Assembly (NCBI GenBank): GCA_945888525.1
Contig: CAMDAF010000010.1
Location: forward strand, 1-64,000
DNA length: 64,000 nt
From: Chitinophaga pinensis
GTDB taxonomy: Bacteria; Bacteroidota; Bacteroidia; NS11-12g; UBA955
Reading direction: 5' to 3'
The translations under genes were made by a program, and so were the position numbers. The notes under the pieces are model-generated. The model had not been told where the DNA came from. It searched no databases and saw only the letters and a list, made by a program, of their open reading frames with translations. Positions 54,833-63,527 of the stretch are shown one piece after another. Every line of letters starts with the position of its first letter. Positions within the stretch are counted from its first letter, which is position 1.

Positions 54833-56298
54833 TAAAGTAGTTTTATAAAAGTGAAATCTCGGTTTTGATTGATTGGCAAAACTATGCTATTGGCGGAAAC
54901 TTGGTTGTATTCCGATGGAATAAGTAAAGCATAATATTGATCATTGTTTAAAAGAATTTTTTTAGAATGTTCGCCAGTCGATTTGTAAGATACCTGTATG
55001 ATATCTGCGTTGGCGCTTAGTCTATCATTGTAAAGGATATTGATCTCCGCATCATTCACCATGATTACAATACCATTGTAGTATCCACCATCGTTTATTG
55101 AAGATTGGTTTTTGTTAACTATGTCAAACCAATTTGTATTTCCATTTGAGTCTAAATCAAGCACCAATACCTCATCGTTGTTAAATATTCTTGCATAAGT
55201 GCTTTGAGGTATTCCATTGACATAAAAGACATCGCTTTGTGTTGTGATGAACATTCTTTCACAAATTGCGAGCATACCACCATCAAGTTTAGGTATTAAC
55301 TTTTTAATTTTAAATTTATTGAGCTGTTCGCCCTTTTGCTCGTTTTTTAGACCGAGGACTTGACCTACTAATTTGCGGTCGAAATCATTGTATGATTTTG
55401 ATTTGATTGCGAAGTTTTGGCAGTTTATTGTTGTTGCAAAATAGCCCTTATTTTCGTCTTCGTCTGTTAGCCCTGTCAGGCCAAAGGCTATAACTTCTGA
55501 TAGAATTTTATTGAATGATAATTTGTATGCACTAAAAAATGTGTTAACTTCATTGAGCTTAATGTCAATTTTAGATTTGTTGGATATGTTAAATGCTAAA
55601 AATCTATGTTCAAAATCTGAAGCCAATTTGCTTTTAAATTTTTCAGATTTTGAATAAATAAGGTAAAGATTTCCAGTATCATCAATAAGGGCATCACCAA
55701 TAAATAGATTGTCTAGTTTGTATGGTATCGAAGGAATAAAATTCGGCCTAATTTGTCTGTTTTGAAGAATAAATGAATTTAAATTACTGCTTTCATTGTC
55801 GCTACTTAGATACCAAATCAGAAATTTATCTTTATTTGAATTGTATTCAATTCGCAAATCTGACATTTCCAGCTCAGGGTCGTTAAAATTAACGATTGTC
55901 GATGCTTCAGAAACATTGAAGTTGGAATCGATTGTTTGATAAAATAATCGGCTTAAATAGCCTTTAGAGTACTCTTTAGAAAATGCTATTATGTTGTTTG
56001 GTGTTACAACTATTTTTTCTAATTCAGAATTGGGTATTTTAAAGGATTTACTCTTTAAAAGATTCATTCGTTTATCAAAATGCTCAACTATAAAGTAGCG
56101 ACGGAAACTACTGTTTCTGTGTTTTAAGACATATACCCCAAATTTATTTTGACCTATAACTTTGGTGAAATCTGTTTTTTTGTCAAGGTTGTTCTTATTG
56201 GCCCACAGAATTTGTTGGGAAAAGCAGTTTTGTGAAGCTGAATAAGCCAACAAAGCTATAATAAAACCAAGCCAATTTAATTTGTTGTAAATTTTCAC
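54829..56298 (-). CDS. Exported protein of unknown function
   Basis: The 489-aa protein has a signal peptide (LNWLGFIIALLAYSASQNCFSQ) from a GTG start at 56298. The rest is a run of beta-strand-like segments with recurring aromatic and Asp/Asn turns (LYLIYSKSEKFKSK, DEVLVLDLDSNGNTNWFDIV), which could form a beta-propeller. No T9SS tail, lipobox or known family was recognised. It is coupled to the membrane protein downstream. Confidence 0.78.
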   Translation of the reverse strand: MKIYNKLNWLGFIIALLAYSASQNCFSQQILWANKNNLDKKTDFTKVIGQNKFGVYVLKHRNSSFRRYFIVEHFDKRMNLLKSKSFKIPNSELEKIVVTPNNIIAFSKEYSKGYLSRLFYQTIDSNFNVSEASTIVNFNDPELEMSDLRIEYNSNKDKFLIWYLSSDNESSNLNSFILQNRQIRPNFIPSIPYKLDNLFIGDALIDDTGNLYLIYSKSEKFKSKLASDFEHRFLAFNISNKSKIDIKLNEVNTFFSAYKLSFNKILSEVIAFGLTGLTDEDENKGYFATTINCQNFAIKSKSYNDFDRKLVGQVLGLKNEQKGEQLNKFKIKKLIPKLDGGMLAICERMFITTQSDVFYVNGIPQSTYARIFNNDEVLVLDLDSNGNTNWFDIVNKNQSSINDGGYYNGIVIMVNDAEINILYNDRLSANADIIQVSYKSTGEHSKKILLNNDQYYALLIPSEYNQVSANSIVLPINQNRDFTFIKLLY

Positions 56299-56328
56299 TA
56301 AATGCCTGAAATAAAGGGCTAAAATACT

Positions 56329-57507
56329 ATGTTTGTAGTTGATTACAAAAATAATATATATTTATTGAAACCAGCATTTTTTTATAACGATGTAAAGACA
56401 GAGAAAGCAATTCTAGTTGGCGTGCACCGCAAGGGTGATAAAGAAAATCACCTCAAGGAGTATTTAGATGAATTAGAGGCATTAACGACCACTGCGGGAG
56501 CAATTACCAAGGGCAGAGTTACTCAAAATTTAGAGTATCCAGATCCTAGAACATTTTTAGGGGAAGGGAAATTGAGTGAATTGGAAACTATGGTTAAAGT
56601 AGAAGGGGCTGATATGGTTATTTTTGACGATGAATTAAGTCCTTCACAGATCAGAAATATTGAGCGCGTCGTTAAAGAGGTTAAAATTCTGGATAGAAGC
56701 ATGCTCATACTGGATATTTTCTCAAAAAATGCAAAAACTGCCCAAGCAAAAACCCAGGTAGAGTTGGCTCAAAATCAATACATGTTGCCTCGTTTGACGA
56801 AGATGTGGACCCACTTATCCAAACAAAAGGGTGGCATAGGAATGAAGGGTCCAGGTGAAACTGAAATAGAAACGGACAGAAGGGTTATTCGAAGCAATAT
56901 TACAAAGTTGCAAGATCGCTTGGCATTGATAGAGAAACAAAATTATGTGCAAAGACAAAATCGATTTGATAAAAAACGGGTTGCACTTGTAGGGTATACA
57001 AATGTTGGCAAAAGCACCATAATGAATCTTTTAAGCAATGCGGATATTTTGGCTGAAAACAAACTTTTTGCAACCTTAGATTCAACCGTGAGAAAAATCG
57101 TGTTGGAAGACCATAGAACAGAAGGAAGGCATATTCCAATTCTACTTAGTGATACAGTTGGATTTATTAGAAAACTGCCAACATTATTAATTGAGAGCTT
57201 TAAAAGCACTTTAGCTGAGGTCATTGAAGCTGATGTATTAATTCATGTTATTGATATTTCAAATCCTGAATTTGAAAATCAAATGACATTGGTCAAACAA
57301 ACATTGTTTGAAATAGGCGCAAAAGATAAACCTACTTTATTGGTGTTTAATAAAATCGATGCCTATTTAGAAAACAACGAAGATACCGTTCTTACTGAAT
57401 TCGAAAGAAGTTGGATTAGCAAAGAACATGCGCCGGTTGTTTTTATCTCTGCAACAAGTAAAACCAATATTTTAGCATTCAAACAAAAAATAGTGGAACT
57501 ATTTTAA
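56329..57507 (+). CDS. hflX: GTPase HflX
   Basis: HflX is a ribosome-associated GTPase that splits stalled or stressed 70S ribosomes. The N-terminal domain carries NLEYPDPRTFLGEGKLSEL, the middle GGIGMKGPGETEIETDRR, and the G domain VALVGYTNVGKST (P-loop, residues 222-230), LLSDTVGFI (G3) and LVFNKIDAY (G4). The 392-aa length is typical. Monocistronic and divergent from the exported protein. Confidence 0.96.
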   Translation: MFVVDYKNNIYLLKPAFFYNDVKTEKAILVGVHRKGDKENHLKEYLDELEALTTTAGAITKGRVTQNLEYPDPRTFLGEGKLSELETMVKVEGADMVIFDDELSPSQIRNIERVVKEVKILDRSMLILDIFSKNAKTAQAKTQVELAQNQYMLPRLTKMWTHLSKQKGGIGMKGPGETEIETDRRVIRSNITKLQDRLALIEKQNYVQRQNRFDKKRVALVGYTNVGKSTIMNLLSNADILAENKLFATLDSTVRKIVLEDHRTEGRHIPILLSDTVGFIRKLPTLLIESFKSTLAEVIEADVLIHVIDISNPEFENQMTLVKQTLFEIGAKDKPTLLVFNKIDAYLENNEDTVLTEFERSWISKEHAPVVFISATSKTNILAFKQKIVELF

Positions 57508-57862
57508 ATAAATTTTATACTTGTTTTGCTAGCCATTTACTTGCTTTATCTATACCGTTGAAGATACATGGCTTTAATACAGTATTTGTATCATTGCAAG
57601 GCTACAGCTCGAATAAATTTAATAATTAATTGTAAATAATAAAGACATAATTGGTGTTATTGTGAATGTCTAAAAATGAGAATGTTATTCCCTAGCTTTT
57701 CAAGTTGATTAATATATTGTACACCTAATTATATAGGCATATGTAAGTTTGATTATATTTATACAATATAGTCATCAAATTTGTTAATAATTTACAGGGC
57801 ATACGTTAAGATCAAAGAAATGAAATTAGGTGCAAGTAGACGAATTTTGTGCCACTACCGCC
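57508..57862. other. AT-rich intergenic spacer without a recognised gene
   Basis: It has no open frame above about 30 codons that I would support. A 28-codon minus-strand stretch ending KASKWLAKQV looks protein-like but is too short to judge. There is no hairpin terminator after hflX. The region is very AT-rich and may hold the promoter of the next gene, but no good TAnnTTTG box was found. Confidence 0.45.
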
Positions 57863-59065
57863 ATGAGGGATCACCTGATTTTCGAGCAACTAAACAAAAT
57901 GTTTACCAATGAAATACATTTGGTTAACGAAGAACTTGAGGCTATTTCAAGTTTATATAAAAATATTCCCTTAAACGAAACGCGTAAAAAAACTTTTTTA
58001 GAGAAGAGTTTTAAAAGTAAGTCTGCATACTATGCGTGTTTGGTGAACACAAACATTGATGCGTTGTTGATTCCTGAATATTTGGAGACTAAACTGAGTA
58101 GAAATATCCTTATAAAAAAGGAGACAGAACAATATTTCCGTTCAATTGAAAATTTCCATTTACACACAATTCAAATCCCTTCTTCGATTTATGAATGCAT
58201 TTTATTTAATGAAGAACTTGAATTATCAAACAGTTTTGATTTGTTTACCAATCAGGCTCCTGAATCAGCCTCTTGCCCAGATGAATTGAAAGTAATCTTT
58301 GATCAATGGCTTGAAGATTTTAAAGGCTATAATTCTCTGGAAGCACTTTTTTATTCAATATTGGATTGGCATGCGTTTAACCAGTTTAGTTTTTCAAACA
58401 AGCGCCAAATCATATTGTTTTTAAACTATCAACTATGGAAACAATACGGCAATATTTTCCAACATTTAAATATTGAAGCTTACTTCTTTAAAAATTGGAC
58501 TTCAGAATCTTTAGATCCGATAAAAGCTTTAAAGGGTTTAATTTCATGTGTTAAAAAAGACATTGAAATTATGAATGTGGAGTTTAAAGGATATTATACA
58601 GAGCAGATAAACTTCAAACGTTTAAATTCAAAACAAAAAATTGTCTCTAACTTTCTTTTTAGCAAAAACTTCAATTTCAATTTAAATATAGACAGCGGAA
58701 GTTTAGCGAACAATAGTATAATTAGTCAAATTCAAAAGCAAGGGTTTATAGACTTTGCAGAATTAGGACAACACGCTGATTTGGTTCAACAGAAAAGCAA
58801 CATCTCAATTTTATTGGATTCAGGTGTTTTAGAATTAAGCAAAATTGAAGGTGTAATAGGCTTATATCTAAATACTTCATTTAACAATAAAAAGCAGTAT
58901 TTATACCAATTCCAAAATATACAACTAAAGGAGAATAATTTAAAGTTAGATGATTTCTTTAATCAATCAATATCCAACCCAATTGTACCAATCGAGAAAC
59001 TAATTGTGACTACTGAGCCCTCAATTGAAGTTAAGACCAAGCGTCAAAAAGCATTTTTTGGATAG
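57863..59065 (+). CDS. Unknown 400-aa protein, possibly a degenerate Fic-fold protein
   Basis: No signal peptide or membrane helix, so cytoplasmic. The overall order resembles class II Fic proteins: an N-terminal helical part with NTNIDALLIPEYLETK near residue 65 where the inhibitory S/TxxxEG motif would lie, then PDELKVIFDQWLED and FYSILDWHAFNQFSFSNKRQ where Fic proteins read HxFxxIHPFxDGNGR, then YYTEQI and LNSKQKIVSNFLF leading to a winged-helix-like C-terminus. The HPFxxGNGR catalytic motif itself is absent, so AMPylation activity is not expected. The track starts at a GTG (57830); the ATG at 57863 is preferred. Stops one base from the convergent 73-aa gene. Confidence 0.6.
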   Translation: MRDHLIFEQLNKMFTNEIHLVNEELEAISSLYKNIPLNETRKKTFLEKSFKSKSAYYACLVNTNIDALLIPEYLETKLSRNILIKKETEQYFRSIENFHLHTIQIPSSIYECILFNEELELSNSFDLFTNQAPESASCPDELKVIFDQWLEDFKGYNSLEALFYSILDWHAFNQFSFSNKRQIILFLNYQLWKQYGNIFQHLNIEAYFFKNWTSESLDPIKALKGLISCVKKDIEIMNVEFKGYYTEQINFKRLNSKQKIVSNFLFSKNFNFNLNIDSGSLANNSIISQIQKQGFIDFAELGQHADLVQQKSNISILLDSGVLELSKIEGVIGLYLNTSFNNKKQYLYQFQNIQLKENNLKLDDFFNQSISNPIVPIEKLIVTTEPSIEVKTKRQKAFFG

Positions 59066-59066
59066 A

Positions 59067-59288
59067 TTAATGCTCGTCTTCGTGAAAGAAGTAGTCATCA
59101 TCTGTGGGATAATCACCCCATATTTCCTCAATACTTTCGTATGGTTCTCCATCGTCTTCAAGCTCCTGTAAGTTTTCTACAACTTCCATTGGTGCTCCAG
59201 AACGAATAGCATAGTCTATCAACTCATCTTTGGTTGCAGGCCATGGCGCATCATCTAAATAAGATACTAATTCTAAGGTCCAATACAT
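59067..59288 (-). CDS. DUF2795-like small acidic protein
   Basis: The 73-aa protein reads YLDDAPWPATKDELIDYAIR and GAPMEVVENLQELEDDGEPY, then an acidic tail EEIWGDYPTDDDYFFHEDEH. This is a strongly conserved Bacteroidota small protein that I place near DUF2795; its function is unknown. Monocistronic, with a promoter box 18 bases upstream of the ATG. Confidence 0.9.
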   Translation of the reverse strand: MYWTLELVSYLDDAPWPATKDELIDYAIRSGAPMEVVENLQELEDDGEPYESIEEIWGDYPTDDDYFFHEDEH

Positions 59289-59306
59289 TTTAAAAATCTA
59301 TTTTTG

Positions 59307-59314
59307 CAAAAGTA
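59307..59314 (-). promoter_or_regulatory. Bacteroidota -7 box for the 73-aa gene
   Basis: TACTTTTG followed by C on the minus strand matches TAnnTTTG. Confidence 0.55.
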
Positions 59315-59402
59315 TATTTTTTAAGTAATTATTGTTTACTTTTTTTGTTAATTTTATAACAATCTGATTTACAGAGAGATAAAATTGTATAAATTGAAAT
59401 AT

Positions 59403-62105
59403 TTAATGATTTATATGCAAAACTTGATTTTTTTGCTTCTCGTCACAAGTCATTTTAACCAAATATGTTCCAGAAGAAATCGAATTTAAGTCTATTTTTT
59501 CGCCATTTTTTACATCGATTTCTAAGACCAATTTGCCACTTACATCTGTAATTTTCACATTGATTTTTTGAGCAAGATTGCTTTGAATTTGAATATATTC
59601 TGAGCTGGGATTGGGATAAAAATCCATATAATCCATATTATTTTGATTGACTGCAGTAAAATTGCGAAGGGTAATTGTTGTGTCTTTTTTGCCGCAATTT
59701 CCGTCAGCAATTAACTTAACTGTTTTTAAATTAGCATTTGTGTATTGATGTACTGGATTTTTTTCAATACTGCTATCGCCATCGCCAAAATACCATTTGT
59801 ATGTCATGTTGCTGCCTCTAGATTGGTTGATGAAACCCACTTTATTATTTGCATAATAACTATAGCCAAATGAAGCTTCGGTAAAAGTGTCATTTTCAAT
59901 ATTGACAATATTATTTTTTGTATAAATTTGATTGGTATTATTGTTTCCTGGGCATGAAATACTCAGAGTTGCATTTTTATTGCCTGGGGCATTGTATATA
60001 ACATTGTGTGGACCTTTACCATTTGCTGTGCTAGGAAAACCACCCGGAAATGACCATGCCCAATTACCCGCATACGCATCGCTTGAGTCGATATAATAAA
60101 CAGGCTCGTTAATACAAGCCGATAGTTTATTGGTATAATAATTTAACTTAGACAACTTGATGCTTATTGTGGTGTCTCGCGTATTGCAGGTATTTGAGCT
60201 AAATAGTTTAACATTATAAGTTCCACCCTGAGAATAGGTATGTGATGGATTATTGTTAGTTGATGAATCACCATCTCCAAAATACCATTTAGAGCTGACA
60301 GTGTTATTGGAGGTATTTGTAAATGTGATATTCCCTTTTTCCGCTGCCAAATAAGAGAAATTAGGATACATCTTACTGTCAGTTTGTACCGTTAGGTTTT
60401 TGTTTTTTACAAGGTTACCAGTTATGGTGCTTATGGTTAATTTAATTGTTTTTGTTCCTCCCACAGAATAAACACAATTGTGAGGTCCTTTTCCGGAAGC
60501 CGTTGCTGGTGTTGCATTTGCGCCAAAGTCCCATGCGTAAGCCGAAATGTTTCCTGAGGAAGAGTCTGTAAATGTAATTTGGTCATTTTTGCAAATAGGA
60601 TTCTTAGACAACCTGAAGTTGGCATTAGGTGCTACGATCGCACAATTGCCAGAATTAAGTTTGCTATGAATGCTTTTGCCGCATACAGACGTGCCACTTT
60701 TGTTGATTACATAGTTGCCTGCATTGATATCGTCGGTGCTTAAATTTGGTTTATTTTGCCCATTAGCAATTGAATAGTGCATCACAACAGCGCTATTGAT
60801 AACATGGCCCATTTGATGACCATGTCCAAGTTCGTGGGTAGCAACCGATTCAAAGTGAAATTGATTGCTTGTGGCCTGGGTTGTGCCATAGGTCCAGTTG
60901 GTGGTATTTGTAGGTCTAATTCTAAAACGAATATCCAATTCATTCACGAACCATTTAAGCCCGGGATTAAAGCAGCCTGACCAATAGCTAAAACATTGCG
61001 CTAAAACACCATTCGGCATGTTGTTTAAGGTATCCCAAGCACACATATTTACTCCATCTGGTTTAATTGCACTATGGCTTAAATGTCCTAATGTGTCCCA
61101 ATTAATAAAAGTGCCACAACGCCATCTTTCTAAACTTCTTATAAATGCGCCCCTTGCGCCAGCAGAATCATAAAATCTTTGATTCAATTTCCATGTAATA
61201 CCATTGCTGCTATTCATGCCAATTTGCTGCGTTTCAAATCCAATAGAATCCCCGCTTACAACGTTTAAATGGGCGTAAGAGACCTTTAAGGTGTCTGTCG
61301 ATGTGGTGATGCCATTGCCGGCAATTACCAATCTTATTTTGCCTGTGCCTGCTTTTGTTCTGACTATTAATTTGATCATCGTATCAGACCAAGAAATAAA
61401 ATCTCTTTTTAGGGCCTTTATATAACTGGCGCCGCCGTCATCTGCATTTTTAAATTGAACACTGCTGGTATCTTTTGTTGGCTTGAAATTTAGACCTTTA
61501 ATGGTCAGTATTGTAGAGGTCCCAGATGATAAAGTTTTTGGAGAAATTGAACTTACACTTGGCGTTGCTCTTTTATTGCTGATTGTAACTTTTGTTAAAA
61601 GACTATTAATGTCAATATTCGGTAATTTCGTTATACTTTTGATTTTATTTTGAATTGAAAAAGCTGGGTAGATATTAAAGATGTCACTTGCAGTGCCAGT
61701 ATACTTGTCGATTTTAATATATCCTTGCGGTCCACTTTCTGACACCCATTCTCCATCTTTTTGAACCAATAGAAATATACCTATGTCTCCTAATTCTAAT
61801 TCCAATTCTGGTTCAACCTTAACCGCTTTATCTCCAACTTGACCCCCCAAAGTTATGATGTTAATCTTGTTTGCTTTAAGAAGCTCCGAACCTCTGAAAA
61901 CGCTACTTAAAAGCAATTCATGGGAGGTAAAAATCATACTATGGTCTGCATTCCAATAAGAAATTTGTGCGTTTACTTTTGCTTCAACAATTAAAGTAGA
62001 AGGACTAACTCTGGTCTCAAGGCTCAGAGGAACTAAAACACATTCAGATTTTAGTAGATCAAGATGAAGTACAATAATGGAAAATAGTAAAAAGATTTTT
62101 TTCAT
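59403..62105 (-). CDS. T9SS-secreted matrixin-like metalloprotease with TIG and PKD domains
   Basis: The 900-aa protein has a signal peptide (about 1-20), an N-terminal domain, an IPT/TIG module (about 180-275; PSVSSISPKTLSSGTSTILT), and a metalloprotease domain with HELGHGHQMGH (H424-H434), fitting HExxHxxxxxH of metzincins, then the Met-turn VVMHYS and LSTDDINAGNYV, a matrixin-like arrangement. Four PKD modules follow (YFGDGDSS repeated), then a type A T9SS tail (DFYPNPSSEYIQIQS). The glycine usual at the eighth position of the zinc motif is Gln. It is probably a secreted protease. Monocistronic. Confidence 0.9.
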   Translation of the reverse strand: MKKIFLLFSIIVLHLDLLKSECVLVPLSLETRVSPSTLIVEAKVNAQISYWNADHSMIFTSHELLLSSVFRGSELLKANKINIITLGGQVGDKAVKVEPELELELGDIGIFLLVQKDGEWVSESGPQGYIKIDKYTGTASDIFNIYPAFSIQNKIKSITKLPNIDINSLLTKVTISNKRATPSVSSISPKTLSSGTSTILTIKGLNFKPTKDTSSVQFKNADDGGASYIKALKRDFISWSDTMIKLIVRTKAGTGKIRLVIAGNGITTSTDTLKVSYAHLNVVSGDSIGFETQQIGMNSSNGITWKLNQRFYDSAGARGAFIRSLERWRCGTFINWDTLGHLSHSAIKPDGVNMCAWDTLNNMPNGVLAQCFSYWSGCFNPGLKWFVNELDIRFRIRPTNTTNWTYGTTQATSNQFHFESVATHELGHGHQMGHVINSAVVMHYSIANGQNKPNLSTDDINAGNYVINKSGTSVCGKSIHSKLNSGNCAIVAPNANFRLSKNPICKNDQITFTDSSSGNISAYAWDFGANATPATASGKGPHNCVYSVGGTKTIKLTISTITGNLVKNKNLTVQTDSKMYPNFSYLAAEKGNITFTNTSNNTVSSKWYFGDGDSSTNNNPSHTYSQGGTYNVKLFSSNTCNTRDTTISIKLSKLNYYTNKLSACINEPVYYIDSSDAYAGNWAWSFPGGFPSTANGKGPHNVIYNAPGNKNATLSISCPGNNNTNQIYTKNNIVNIENDTFTEASFGYSYYANNKVGFINQSRGSNMTYKWYFGDGDSSIEKNPVHQYTNANLKTVKLIADGNCGKKDTTITLRNFTAVNQNNMDYMDFYPNPSSEYIQIQSNLAQKINVKITDVSGKLVLEIDVKNGEKIDLNSISSGTYLVKMTCDEKQKNQVLHINH

Positions 62106-62136
62106 GTATGGAGTATAATTAAGTTTATGTTTAATA

Positions 62137-62144
62137 CAAATTTA
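62137..62144 (-). promoter_or_regulatory. Bacteroidota -7 box for the metalloprotease gene
   Basis: TAAATTTG on the minus strand matches TAnnTTTG, about 31 bases before the ATG. It overlaps the last codon and stop of tilS. Confidence 0.45.
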
Positions 62145-63470
62145 ATGGTATTTTAAATAAATTGCCAAAGCCTGCATGGTTTCCTGACTAATTTTGTGTG
62201 CTTCGCTACAGGTGCTTGGCAATAGAGCTATAATAGATTTGTTTGCATCTAATAACACCAATTGAGATTTCCTATCGCTTGTATTAATTTTTTTATCTGT
62301 TAAAATATCACTAATTTTTTTATGGCCACTTAATCCAAGAGCTTGCATTTTATCCGCGGCTTCCCAAGTTCTTATCAGCAAGGGGAATTGACACTTTGTC
62401 GAGTCAAAAAACAGTGTATTTTCCTGGCTAAAATCAACCTCATTTTTTGGTATAGCTTTGAATGTTATATCAATTTCTTGAAAGCTAGCGCTGTCCTGAA
62501 AGGAGTTAATTATTTGAGAATAGGAATCAAAAGACGTTTTTTTTCTAAGATCAAAACCGCCCCGTTCTCTGGTAATTTGCCAATCATTTGAGTAAATTAC
62601 TGAGCCCAAAACGATAGAATCAATTTTCTCAAATGGTTTTAAACTTACAGCATTGAATCCATATTTTTTCAAACAATAGTAAAGCAAGATATTGGGTCGA
62701 ATAATATTTTCAAATATGGAATCAGGAATGCAGAATGCACCATTACTGAGCGTTACATTAGATTCCCATAAATTATTTAATATGTTTTCAGATAGTTTTT
62801 CAAATTCATTGATATGGCTAGAAACATTGTAAAATACTTCATCAATTTTTGGCTCAATTTTCTCAAATTCAGGTACAATATGGTGTCTAATTTTATTTCT
62901 CAGATAGCTGTCGCCGTCATTGCTTTGGTCGTGTCTAAATTCAATTTCTTGCGCTTGAATGCGTGAAAGAATTTCAGATCTACTGATGTATAGAAGAGGG
63001 CGAATAAGGTATCCATTTTTATTTTGGATGCCGTGCAAGCCAGAAATACCAGTAGAGCGCATCATATTGATTAACATGGTTTCTGTGTTATCAGATTTAT
63101 GGTGGGCTGTTAGCACATACCTATAATTTTCGCTAATTCTAAGTTCATCAAACCAATCATACCTTAGTTTTCTTGCTATTTCTTGTGTGCCTAGTTTTAA
63201 TTTTTTGGCTTCATCTTTTGTGTCAAATAACTTGACATGACAAACAATTTTATGCTGCTCACAAAGATCCTTGACAAACTGCTCATCTAAATCACTTTCA
63301 GTTCCTCTAAGTTGAAAATTACAATGTGCAACCGAAAATTTATAGCCACTTTGTAACAATAAATGGAACAAAAACACACTGTCCTGTCCACCGCTAATAG
63401 CGAGCAAAAGCTTGTCTTCTTTTGAAAAGAGTTGATTTTCTTGGATGTAGTTTTCAAAATCCGAAAGCAT
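62142..63470 (-). CDS. tilS: tRNA(Ile)-lysidine synthetase
   Basis: The enzyme converts C34 of the AUA-reading tRNA-Ile to lysidine. The PP-loop is SGGQDS (residues 26-31), followed by VAHCNFQLRGTESDLDEQFV and LTAHHKSDNTETMLINMMRS, IRPLLYISRSEI, and a C-terminal TilS domain (RTWEAADKMQALGLSGHKKI). Length 442 aa is normal. Monocistronic and divergent from the OstA-like gene, with a promoter box 14 bases upstream. Confidence 0.96.
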   Translation of the reverse strand: MLSDFENYIQENQLFSKEDKLLLAISGGQDSVFLFHLLLQSGYKFSVAHCNFQLRGTESDLDEQFVKDLCEQHKIVCHVKLFDTKDEAKKLKLGTQEIARKLRYDWFDELRISENYRYVLTAHHKSDNTETMLINMMRSTGISGLHGIQNKNGYLIRPLLYISRSEILSRIQAQEIEFRHDQSNDGDSYLRNKIRHHIVPEFEKIEPKIDEVFYNVSSHINEFEKLSENILNNLWESNVTLSNGAFCIPDSIFENIIRPNILLYYCLKKYGFNAVSLKPFEKIDSIVLGSVIYSNDWQITRERGGFDLRKKTSFDSYSQIINSFQDSASFQEIDITFKAIPKNEVDFSQENTLFFDSTKCQFPLLIRTWEAADKMQALGLSGHKKISDILTDKKINTSDRKSQLVLLDANKSIIALLPSTCSEAHKISQETMQALAIYLKYH

Positions 63471-63484
63471 GGCACTAATTTTGA

Positions 63485-63492
63485 CAAAGGTA
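63485..63492 (-). promoter_or_regulatory. Bacteroidota -7 box for tilS
   Basis: TACCTTTG on the minus strand matches TAnnTTTG and lies 14 bases before the tilS ATG. Confidence 0.55.
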
Positions 63493-63527
63493 AGAAATAG
63501 ATTTTTATTCCGATTATTGCTTAAACT

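Noticed and set aside
57515-57601. Minus-strand open stretch ending KASKWLAKQV
   Set aside because: Only 28 codons with no identifiable family; chance cannot be excluded.
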